Source: Desulfosarcinaceae bacterium (lineage in GTDB: Bacteria; Desulfobacterota; Desulfobacteria; Desulfobacterales; Desulfosarcinaceae). Taken from it: a stretch of DNA of 43,835 bases. The position numbers were made by a program, and so were the translations under genes. Below, piece after piece: positions 26,424-33,656 of this stretch. Position 1 is the stretch's first letter, and the number at the start of each line of letters is the position of its first letter. Below the pieces are notes generated by a model. It was not told the origin of the DNA. It searched no databases and saw only the letters and a program-made list of their open reading frames with translations. The stretch is from assembly GCA_030066015.1 (NCBI GenBank), contig JASJCL010000056.1:1-43835 (forward strand). The letters run 5' to 3'.

Positions 26424-26608
26424 GGGTGACTCCGCTTGAAGGGTATTCCCCGAACGATTCGGCGACGGGGACGGTGGGGTCGATCTAGCGAACGGTGGTC
26501 CGACGGTTGGCTGAGGAGATCAACGCAGATGGCGCATTCGATACGGTACCCATGAACGGCCGACGGTCCGACACCGGTGCGAAACGATCTTCCGCCGGCG
26601 CTGGTAAG

Positions 26609-26637
26609 ATAGTGGGCCAGGGATCAGGTCGTGTCAA
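26609..26637 (-). promoter_or_regulatory. Possible promoter of the hybrid kinase gene
   Basis: On the minus strand TTGACA (26632-26637) is perfect; the -10 is poor (CACTAT at a 17-bp spacer or CTATCT at 19 bp). It gives a ~185-nt leader. The -35 and next bases (TTGACACGA) match those of the TagF-PP2C promoter. The rest of 26424-26689 shows nothing further. Confidence 0.35.
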
Positions 26638-26689
26638 TAGGCTATTCGGAGCGGATGTCGAGCGACCGCAGCCACCATGGGACGGCCGT

Positions 26690-28123
26690 TCAGATGGGCT
26701 CAGCGGAGATGAGAATGACCGTGATATTGTCCCGTGCCTGCCGCTCCAGGGCCAGTGCGAGCATCCGACGGAGTGCTTTATCTCCGGCCTCGCTGCTGAA
26801 AATGGTTTCGATCTCTGCGGGATGGAGCTCTTTTGTCAACCCGTCGCTGCAGAGCAGGTAGTAATCCCCCGCTTCGGCCGTGAAGGCGATACGGTCCAAT
26901 TCCAGTGTGGCATCGGCGCCGAGGGCGCGGGTGACGATGTTTTCTGCATATCCCTTGGGCAGGGTGGTGGCGGCATTGGCCAACTCGACGGCCATGGAGT
27001 GGTCGATGGTCAGCTGCGCGAGGGTTCCGTCACGGAAGCGGTAGAGCCGGCTGTCACCGGCCCAGAGCGCGGCGCAGCTCTCTCCGGATGCCAGCAGGGC
27101 CACCACCGTGGTGCCAATCACATGCCCGGGCCCCATCTCGGCGGCCAGCGTCAGCAATTCGGCGTTCACCGCATGCAGGGTGGCGCGCACATTCTGCTCA
27201 AGTACCGTCAGGGACGCTCCCCCTGGGGAGCGATCCAAGCGTTTGGTGACCGTCTGGCTGGCGACGTCGCCGGCGCTGTGCCCCCCCATTCCGTCGGCCA
27301 CCACCCACAATCCTGCTTCCGGCTTGTTCAGATAGGCGTCCTCGTTGATCTCCCGGCGCCGCCCCACATCCGTCACCGCCCAGGACCGCCATCGGAACGC
27401 CGTCTGATCCGACGCGGGCGTTGCCGATCCCTGATGAAGGAGGGTCTGGGTCTGGTCGGCGTCGACCGATACCGCTGTTGCCGTGGCATCTGCGGACGTG
27501 TCGTCGACGGGTTCGGGAGGACCGGATAGGGATAGGAGCCCGATGAACTCTTGTGGGGTCGGTAATCCCTGGAAGGCTCTGGTATCCAGCGTTGAATGAT
27601 CATATCCGCGGGTTTGCCATAGGGAGCCGCCACGGATGCGCCGAGCGAACACGCGCGCAAAGGGAAAACGGCGGGAGCGCTGCGGGAAGGGGGTGAGCCG
27701 GAGGAGCAGGTCGTCCAGATTTTGGGGATCGAAGTCGTCGGCCAGGGATGCGAGGACAAAGCGCTCCAGCAGAGCGAACCACTGGTCGGCCTGGTCGAAC
27801 ACTTTTTTTTCGGCCAGAGCGGGTTTGATGCATGCGGCCAGGGTCAGCGGAAAACAGCGGCCTTCGAGGTCCACACTGGGCATCATCACCCCGGCCCAGG
27901 CATCGGCGCCGCATACATCCACCTGCAGCACAAAGCGCCAAACGGGGCTGCTCAAATAGGTGTCCAGCCAGCTCTTGCCGAGGTGTTTTTGGCTGGTCCG
28001 CAGCGACGCTTGCAGCCAGTTTTCCCAGGGCCGGACAAAGGTCGCGGGCAGTCGCCGATGGGTGAAATCGGTTTGCGATGGGATTTTGCCGTAGAAACCA
28101 GGGGTGGTGTCGGGTGTGTCCAA
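26690..28123 (-). CDS. tagF-pppA: TagF-PP2C fusion, type VI secretion post-translational regulator
   Basis: About 477 residues from TTG 28123, which has GGAG five bases before it and begins just ahead of TPGFYGKIPSQTDF, the usual TagF start; another TTG at 28198 has no such site. Residues ~6-150 are the TagF/ImpM domain (RPWENWLQASL, SPVWRFVLQ). Residues ~247-470 are a PP2C Ser/Thr phosphatase with VTDVGRRREINEDA, ADGMGGHSAGD (metal ligand D277), WAGDSRLYR, LLCSDGLT and DNITVIL, all metal residues present. TagF represses type VI secretion and PppA removes phosphate from Fha; both are known as one fused protein in Agrobacterium. Neither PpkA kinase nor structural Tss genes are in this window, though a VWA-FHA protein is nearby. 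Confidence 0.9.
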   Translation of the reverse strand: MDTPDTTPGFYGKIPSQTDFTHRRLPATFVRPWENWLQASLRTSQKHLGKSWLDTYLSSPVWRFVLQVDVCGADAWAGVMMPSVDLEGRCFPLTLAACIKPALAEKKVFDQADQWFALLERFVLASLADDFDPQNLDDLLLRLTPFPQRSRRFPFARVFARRIRGGSLWQTRGYDHSTLDTRAFQGLPTPQEFIGLLSLSGPPEPVDDTSADATATAVSVDADQTQTLLHQGSATPASDQTAFRWRSWAVTDVGRRREINEDAYLNKPEAGLWVVADGMGGHSAGDVASQTVTKRLDRSPGGASLTVLEQNVRATLHAVNAELLTLAAEMGPGHVIGTTVVALLASGESCAALWAGDSRLYRFRDGTLAQLTIDHSMAVELANAATTLPKGYAENIVTRALGADATLELDRIAFTAEAGDYYLLCSDGLTKELHPAEIETIFSSEAGDKALRRMLALALERQARDNITVILISAEPI

Positions 28124-28342
28124 AAAGTCTCCGTTGGCCGAGATTTCACTTGCCACCAGCCGACGCAGGTGGCCGGCAGCACGCCCTTCCCGGGGCAATT
28201 CGGAACGGCGGCCACCAGCGCCGCCGGCGGCCCGAGCGCTTCACGTCAGGGCTGCTCGGCAAGCCGTCGCTGACCACCGATGAATGCGGCGCATCAGCGC
28301 CGTGAAGGGTCGTTGGCGAAGAGGACCCTTCGTTCCTGTCGC

Positions 28343-28371
28343 TTTTTAGTCAGCCCCGTGGTTCGTGTCAA
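28343..28371 (-). promoter_or_regulatory. Promoter upstream of the TagF-PP2C gene
   Basis: On the minus strand: TTGACA (28366-28371), 17-bp spacer, TAAAAA (28343-28348). It lies in the 330-bp gap 28124-28453, after the PRPP synthetase gene, and gives a ~210-nt leader. The rest of this gap shows no gene I can support. Confidence 0.5.
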
Positions 28372-28453
28372 GAAATGCCGACCGCACCGACGAGGTGAAT
28401 AGTCACCATGGATGACGGCGGCAGCGGGTGTCGGTCCGCTGTCCAATGCGCCG

Positions 28454-29392
28454 TCAAGGGCCCTCGAGCGGCGAGGGGACCGTCTCCTCGGCCAGAATTT
28501 CAACCAGGGCGTCCGCCAGGCAGAGAACCTCAAAGGGGGGCTGTCCCTGCAACGCGGCTGCCGTGAGGGGACAGGAGTCGGTCAGCCAGAAATGGCGCCA
28601 GCCCTGCCCCACGAAATGACGCCAGCTCTTCGCGGGAAACACGCCGTGGGTTACATAGGCGCTCACATCGGCGGCGCCGGCGTCCACCAGGGCGTTGCGG
28701 CATTCCCGCAAGGTGCCGCCCGTCATCACTAGATCGTCGATGATGATGGCATGCCGCCCGCTGGGATCGCCCTCCTTGATCCGCACCTCTCGTCGGTCCC
28801 CTTCACGAACTTTGTGGCAGACCACCATGGGATAGTGGCTGAACAGGCTGCCAAAGCGCTTCCAGGCGCCCTGATCCGGAAAGACCACGGCCACATTGGG
28901 CATATCCGCTATGCGTCTCTTCAGCAGCGGAATGGCCGTTTCGAGACGGGGGATCACCGTATTGTCGAAATAGAAGCGCTCCTGCAAGGCATGGATGTCG
29001 TAGATGACGATCTGCAAGGGGCCAGATTTGGAGATGGGCGTCGCTGACAGCATCCGCGCCAGGGTGGAGGCGGTGGCGATTTGGCCCTCTCGCTCGACGC
29101 GCTCCATGGTCCCGGTGGGATAGAAGGGAAGCATCACGCAGAGCGATCGAATCGAGAGCCTGGGTAACTCGTAGATCACAGCCAACTGCTTGAATATCTC
29201 GGCGGGGGTGTCGAAGGAGGCCAGAAAGAAAACCGGCTGATTGCGCAGCCGTTTGGCGCGGCAGATTTCCAGGTTTGGAAAACCATCCACAAATTCGCGC
29301 CATTGAATCTCTTCGCGAGCGACGTCGGGCAGCGCCGCCGCGATCTTTTCGGCGAGCGGCGCCATTTGGGGGCAGTGGAATAGATAGGCCAT
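28454..29392 (-). CDS. Ribose-phosphate pyrophosphokinase-like protein, plant (class II/III) type
   Basis: A 312-residue cytoplasmic enzyme of the PRPP synthetase family. FYPTGTMERVEREGQIATA and the YDIHALQERFYFDN block closely recall the phosphate-independent plant enzymes (FPTG.FERVEEEGD, YDIHALQERFYF) rather than ordinary bacterial PrsA, which has a RQDR-type loop. The PRPP loop reads IIIDDLVMTGGTLRECRN. Such enzymes turn ribose 5-phosphate and ATP (plant types also use other nucleotides) into PRPP for nucleotide and amino acid synthesis. GGAGAGGG upstream supports ATG 29392. It lies between a T6SS regulator and a divergent VWA-FHA gene, an odd place for housekeeping. Likely a second PRPP synthetase. 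Confidence 0.85.
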   Translation of the reverse strand: MAYLFHCPQMAPLAEKIAAALPDVAREEIQWREFVDGFPNLEICRAKRLRNQPVFFLASFDTPAEIFKQLAVIYELPRLSIRSLCVMLPFYPTGTMERVEREGQIATASTLARMLSATPISKSGPLQIVIYDIHALQERFYFDNTVIPRLETAIPLLKRRIADMPNVAVVFPDQGAWKRFGSLFSHYPMVVCHKVREGDRREVRIKEGDPSGRHAIIIDDLVMTGGTLRECRNALVDAGAADVSAYVTHGVFPAKSWRHFVGQGWRHFWLTDSCPLTAAALQGQPPFEVLCLADALVEILAEETVPSPLEGP

Positions 29393-29679
29393 CGGTACCC
29401 TCTCCTAAATTGCATCATTCATATATAGGTTACCCGCACCGGTATGGTGCTGCGCCGTGGGTGATCTGATCGAAGCCGCGCCCGCAACCGTGTTCGAAGG
29501 GCGGCCGGCGCCGCGCCCGTCGGCGACTGGGATCCATCAGCAAGTGCGGTTGCGGTTCCGATTAGAGCAAATCGCCACTCGCCTGACAAGTGTCTGCTGG
29601 GGTGCCGCTCGACGGGGGCGGCAGCGACCGCCGGCCCCTCATCGACGGACGCCGAACCGCTGCGGGCCCGGTTGGCGGA

Positions 29680-29707
29680 TTGACCTGACACCCGCTGTCA
29701 ATATATT
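29680..29707 (+). promoter_or_regulatory. Promoter towards the VWA-FHA gene
   Basis: TTGACC (29680-29685), 16-bp spacer, TATATT (29702-29707); each hexamer has five matches to the sigma70 consensus. The leader to ATG 29936 would be ~220 nt and contains the palindrome and hairpin below. Confidence 0.5.
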
Positions 29708-29785
29708 AAGATAATGAGCGGACGCCTGTCCTCGATAGCGGGCGGCTCCTTTAGAGCAAGCGGCCTTACTTTTATCAGCTCCATT

Positions 29786-29801
29786 TGTGACCCACTTCAC
29801 A
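29786..29801. promoter_or_regulatory. CRP/FNR-family binding palindrome
   Basis: TGTGA-CCCACT-TCACA, identical to the CRP core consensus, and TTGTGA on the left side fits the HcpR-type variant of the family. Centred 142 bp before the VWA-FHA start and ~85 bp downstream of the promoter above, so it would either act as a roadblock repressor site for that promoter or activate a second promoter further down that I cannot define. Confidence 0.6.
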
Positions 29802-29810
29802 TATTCCCCA

Positions 29811-29829
29811 AGCCTACAGGTGGTAGGCT
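29811..29829 (+). other. Leader hairpin of the VWA-FHA gene
   Basis: AGCCTAC-AGGTG-GTAGGCT: perfect 7-bp stem, 5-nt loop, 10 bp after the CRP-like palindrome. No T-run. Could affect mRNA stability or be part of a regulator site. Confidence 0.35.
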
Positions 29830-29935
29830 CCGTGTCTAGAAGCAGCTCCATGGCGGGGATCAGCCGATGGAACGCGCAACGACCGCTCCCCCGCTACCGG
29901 CAACAGAAGATGAAAGCTAAATAATAGAGGGCGAC

Positions 29936-32035
29936 ATGCAAAGAGACTTCTCTATATTCTGCAGCAATGGGCGTATCTGGTGGATGGTAACAATTGCGCT
30001 GGTGGCCTCCGTGACGCTTGTGCCGGCAGTCATGGCGTCCAAGATCCAGGTGGGCGCCGACGGCCGCTACGTGCCGCCTGCGTCGGAAGCCGCTGAGACG
30101 ACGGGACCGGCGGAAACCGAAGAGAAGCCGGCACCATCGGCCGCCGTCGCGACGACCGTCCCCAAGGATCTGGTCTTCGTGATCGACAACTCGGGTAGCA
30201 TGAAGAAGAATGATCCGGACTTTACCACCAAGCGCGTGGTCGCCCGATTCTGGGAGCAGCTGGCGGCGCATGACCGCTGCGCCATCGTGATCTTCGACAG
30301 CAAGGCCCGTCAAGTGACACCGCTGCTGGAGATGGGCGCTGCGGATTCCCTGCCCCAACTGAGCGACGGACTGGGAGCGGTCAATTATCGCGGGCAGCGC
30401 ACCGACAGCCCCGCGGGGATCGAACGGGCCATCTACGAATTGCGAACTACGGGTCGGGAAGATGCCGTCAAGAGCATTATTTTCCTTACCGACGGGATCG
30501 TGGATACCGGTTCGGCGCAGTCCGATGCCGACAAGACCCGCTGGCTGCGGGAGGACCTGACGGCTGAAAGCCGGAAGGCCGATATTCGCATCTTCGGCAT
30601 CGCCTTCACCGAAAACGCCGATTTTCAGCTGATTCAATCCCTGGCGATGAAAACCGACGGTGCTTACTACCGCGCTTTGGATGCCGCCGGCATGGAGGCA
30701 GCATTCGACGCCGTCAGCGCCCAGCTGCGCACGCTGAGTGAAATCCCCCCAGCGGCAGAACCCACCGCCACATCGGCGTCGGCTCCCCAGCCCGCTACGG
30801 CGCCGATCCAGTCGCTGCCAAGCCTGGACGACCCGCCCGCCGCGCCCGCCGCCGCACCCGAAGCGAAAACACCCGCGCCGGCCGTCGCAGGCAAAGCTCC
30901 CGGAGCCGCCAGCGGTGCCATTGCCTTACGCGGCATGTGGAAGATCTATCTGCCCTTGTTCATCATCGCATTACTGCTCATCTCGGTATTGACGTACATG
31001 ATATTGCGGCTGCGCGGCGCCAGGGGGCCGGTGACCAGCCGCATCCTCGACATCCTTCCCGACGGAAAGGCCGATGGCGCCGCGAATGTGAAGGTTCCGG
31101 AGGCCCAGTTGATCGATCTCGATCAGGCCTGTGCCAGCAGCGAGGGCCCGCTCCTCATCGAAAAGATGCAGACCACCATCGGCCGGGATTCGCGCAATGA
31201 CGTGGTCATCGACCAGCCCACCATATCGGGCTTTCACGCCTGCATCACCTTTGAGCGGGATCGCTTCGAACTGGAAGATTACCGCAGTACAAACGGCAGT
31301 TTCGTCAACGGCCTGCGTCTCGAGGCGGACATTCCCAAACACCTCAAGACGGGAGACTGCATCAAATTCGCCGATTTCGAATTTCGCTTCATGCGTCTCG
31401 ACCGCATCCCGGACGACCAGACCGTTATGCTCTCCAGCAGCGCCCTACCGGCCGCCACCTACGCCGCCCCGCCACCCGAGGCGCCGCTGCCGGCGGAGGA
31501 GATGGGCGGTCATTTCAAAACCGTTCTGGGCCGCCAGCTCGAGCAGATCGCCGATCTGGGAGCGCCGTTCGCCCGGTTTGTCCAGGACCACTTGGACCCC
31601 TTTACCCAAAACCTCCTCAGCGCCAAGGTGAGCAGCCATCTGGATGAGGATGGGACTGGTGCCTTCTTCGCCAGCGATGTCCTGCATCGCCCCCCGATTG
31701 CGTTCAAACTCTGTCAGCTGCCCGTTCCGCCCCAAGCGGCTTCGGCCTGGTTCGAGGAGGCCCATGGCGGTTTTCTGAGCTTTCTGGAAGAGATCCTCGA
31801 CAAGGAGGTGCAGCAGCAGCCCGGCTGTGACACCCTCTGCCTGATCAGCTACGGCTGGGAGAAGACCCCTTGGGTCAGCATCTCCATTGTCCCTGCCGAA
31901 GATGGCGATCATCCGGTGGAGATCATGTCGGTGGAGTTTCTGACCCAGAAGGAGCTGGATATGCTGGGATTGGAGTTTGACGAGAACGGCCGGATCATCT
32001 CCGGTGGCACCACCATCACCCGTATCGGCGCCTGA
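29936..32035 (+). CDS. Membrane protein with VWA and FHA domains
   Basis: 699 residues. A signal sequence (hydrophobic ~14-32, ending VMA) is followed by a proline/alanine linker. The VWA domain (~78-270) has an intact metal-ion site DNSGS (D84, S86, S88) and FLTDG. A Pro/Ala-rich stretch then leads to a transmembrane helix (~327-349: KIYLPLFIIALLLISVLTYM). After it the FHA domain (~395-480) has GRDSRNDVVID, SGFHACITFE and STNGSFVNG, the phosphothreonine-binding residues. The last ~190 residues are an unassigned domain. So VWA is outside the membrane and FHA inside. FHA proteins are targets of the PpkA/PppA pair, and a PP2C fusion lies 1.8 kb away. GAGGG precedes the ATG. An envelope sensor or scaffold read by phosphorylation is the best guess. 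Confidence 0.87.
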   Translation: MQRDFSIFCSNGRIWWMVTIALVASVTLVPAVMASKIQVGADGRYVPPASEAAETTGPAETEEKPAPSAAVATTVPKDLVFVIDNSGSMKKNDPDFTTKRVVARFWEQLAAHDRCAIVIFDSKARQVTPLLEMGAADSLPQLSDGLGAVNYRGQRTDSPAGIERAIYELRTTGREDAVKSIIFLTDGIVDTGSAQSDADKTRWLREDLTAESRKADIRIFGIAFTENADFQLIQSLAMKTDGAYYRALDAAGMEAAFDAVSAQLRTLSEIPPAAEPTATSASAPQPATAPIQSLPSLDDPPAAPAAAPEAKTPAPAVAGKAPGAASGAIALRGMWKIYLPLFIIALLLISVLTYMILRLRGARGPVTSRILDILPDGKADGAANVKVPEAQLIDLDQACASSEGPLLIEKMQTTIGRDSRNDVVIDQPTISGFHACITFERDRFELEDYRSTNGSFVNGLRLEADIPKHLKTGDCIKFADFEFRFMRLDRIPDDQTVMLSSSALPAATYAAPPPEAPLPAEEMGGHFKTVLGRQLEQIADLGAPFARFVQDHLDPFTQNLLSAKVSSHLDEDGTGAFFASDVLHRPPIAFKLCQLPVPPQAASAWFEEAHGGFLSFLEEILDKEVQQQPGCDTLCLISYGWEKTPWVSISIVPAEDGDHPVEIMSVEFLTQKELDMLGLEFDENGRIISGGTTITRIGA

Positions 32036-32065
32036 CCGTCGACGCGCCGCCTCACCTCGCTCTTG

Positions 32066-32103
32066 CGATCGGCCCCGTCCGTCAAACCACCAGGGGCCGA
32101 TCG
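32066..32103. terminator. 11-bp inverted repeat between convergent VWA-FHA and glgA genes
   Basis: CGATCGGCCCC (32066-32076) and GGGGCCGATCG (32093-32103) pair perfectly across a 16-nt loop. The right arm is inside the last codons of glgA and the stop codon is in the loop. No T-run, but position and length fit a two-way transcription end. Confidence 0.5.
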
Positions 32104-33593
32104 AGCATCTTCTCGTACAGCGCGATATACTCCTTGGCCGTCACCTGATGGGTGAAGCGCTCGGCGCTGTGGCGCATGATGCGGCCGATCTCCCTGGCAC
32201 GGGTGTCGGCCGGCAGGCTGTAGAACCGCATCGCCTCGCGGATGCCCCAGAAGAGACCTTCGGTATCGTAGTGCTGGAAGATAAAGCCATTGCCGTGGCG
32301 GGTCTCAACGTCCAGGTGGGCAACGGTGTTGTGCAGGCCGCCGGTGTCGTGGGCAATGGTGAGGGCGCCGTAGATGGGGGCGATCATCTGGGGGAGACCG
32401 CAGGGTTCGAAGCGTGACGGCATCAGGACGAAATCGGCTGCGGCATAGCTAAGATGCTCTAGATCTTCACTGAAATCATACACCGCCACCCGCTTCTCCA
32501 ATCCATGAAAACGAACGATGTCGCGAAAGACCGGCTGATAATCTCCATTGGCCACAAACACTACCTGGAGCTTCTCGCGCCAGTAGGCGGTGACGACCGA
32601 GTAGAAGATATGGGCCAGCAGTTCGCAGCCTTTCTGGACGGGGTCCAGGCGGGAGGGCCAGTAGAAAACGGGTGCCTTCTCATCGACCTCCAGGCCGAGC
32701 TTCTTCTGGAGGTGGAGTTTATTGGCCCGCTTGCCCTCGCGATGAATGTCGGGCGTGTAGCGGGCACTGAGCAGGGGATCTTTGGCCGGGTTGAAGCTCG
32801 GATCGGGCGCATTTAGGATGCCGGCGGCACACCCCGCCGCCACCTTGTTGATCAACTCCTGGCGCAGGGGGGGCTCCACGAAGTCGTGGTCGCCGGCCAC
32901 GATCTCCTCCAGAAAGCGGGGACTGACGGTGTTGACGAAGTGGGCCGCGAAGACACCGCTCACCAGAAAATCCACCGGGTTGCTGTCGCGAACGGCTTCA
33001 TAGTCAGTGGCCATATCCTGGTAGTAGAGGTGCTGCCAGAAGTAGGCGGCGTCGATGCCGCGATCTTCGATATGGTCCAAGAACGCCCGGACCGTGTGAA
33101 TATTGTGGATCGTAAACAGGCAGGGGATCTCCATCTGGCGCGCCATCGCGGGAATCAGGCCCGTCATCCAGTCATTGCAATGGATCAGGTCGGGCTGTAC
33201 GCGCGGGACGATGTTGTTGATCACCTCGCGCTGGAAGGCGAGGGCCAGCTTGGTGTTCTCGCCGGAATAGTTGGAGTACACCCGGTTGAGGTAGAAGAAG
33301 GCCCGGTCCTCGGCCAGATGCAGCCGGTCGTCGGGCATCACGTTGCGGATCGTGCGCTGCTCCTTGCGCAGAAATGGGGCCAAGCGGTCGGAGAAGATGC
33401 TGCGGTAATCGGGTAGGGCCACATGTACATCGGCACCCTGCTCGAAAAGGGCCGTGATGAGGGCCGCCGAGACATCGGCCAGCCCGCCCGCCTTCGCGGT
33501 CAGATAGCTGGCGTAGCTGCCCATGCGGTCGGGCAGGTAGGTGACTTCGGGCGTGACCACGAGGACGCGGGGATTTTTCTGAGCGGCCGGCAT
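32082..33593 (-). CDS. glgA: Glycogen synthase (GT5)
   Basis: A 503-residue cytoplasmic glycosyltransferase that extends alpha-1,4-glucan from a sugar nucleotide. The N-terminal donor loop is KAGGLADVSAAL (K34; most bacterial enzymes have KTGGL or KVGGL). IHCNDWMTGLIP and FTIHNIHT match the family, and SRFEPCGLPQM holds the E-x7-E region. The N-terminus has a ~15-residue insertion before KAGGL. No GlgC (ADP-glucose pyrophosphorylase) is in view, whereas GalU is, so UDP-glucose could be the donor here. GGAGAG five bases before ATG 33593. It follows glgP by 63 bp on the same strand. Confidence 0.93.
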   Translation of the reverse strand: MPAAQKNPRVLVVTPEVTYLPDRMGSYASYLTAKAGGLADVSAALITALFEQGADVHVALPDYRSIFSDRLAPFLRKEQRTIRNVMPDDRLHLAEDRAFFYLNRVYSNYSGENTKLALAFQREVINNIVPRVQPDLIHCNDWMTGLIPAMARQMEIPCLFTIHNIHTVRAFLDHIEDRGIDAAYFWQHLYYQDMATDYEAVRDSNPVDFLVSGVFAAHFVNTVSPRFLEEIVAGDHDFVEPPLRQELINKVAAGCAAGILNAPDPSFNPAKDPLLSARYTPDIHREGKRANKLHLQKKLGLEVDEKAPVFYWPSRLDPVQKGCELLAHIFYSVVTAYWREKLQVVFVANGDYQPVFRDIVRFHGLEKRVAVYDFSEDLEHLSYAAADFVLMPSRFEPCGLPQMIAPIYGALTIAHDTGGLHNTVAHLDVETRHGNGFIFQHYDTEGLFWGIREAMRFYSLPADTRAREIGRIMRHSAERFTHQVTAKEYIALYEKMLDRPLVV

Positions 33594-33656
33594 CTACGCT
33601 CTCCTGAGGGTTGAGGGGTGCCCCGTCGGGGCACCGGCGTTAGCGGCGGTAAGAGC

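Larger units (their letters stand above)
29393..29935. other. Long divergent intergenic region (543 bp)
   Basis: No protein-coding signal that I trust. The left end is the leader of the PRPP synthetase gene, with TATATA (29422-29427) as a possible minus-strand -10 but no matching -35, and a small dyad GCACC-N5-GGTGC (29436-29450). The right third is AT-richer and carries the signals listed separately: a plus-strand promoter, a CRP-like palindrome and a hairpin. The middle (~29460-29670) is GC-rich with no clear structure. Confidence 0.6.

Noticed and set aside
28124-28198. Longer start for TagF-PP2C
   Set aside because: A TTG without Shine-Dalgarno and a non-homologous extension; TTG 28123 has GGAG at five bases and begins at the domain edge.
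29419-29691. 90-codon minus-strand frame in the long intergenic region
   Set aside because: No ribosome-binding site, low-complexity Ala/Arg/Ser composition, and it overlaps the leader of the PRPP synthetase gene.
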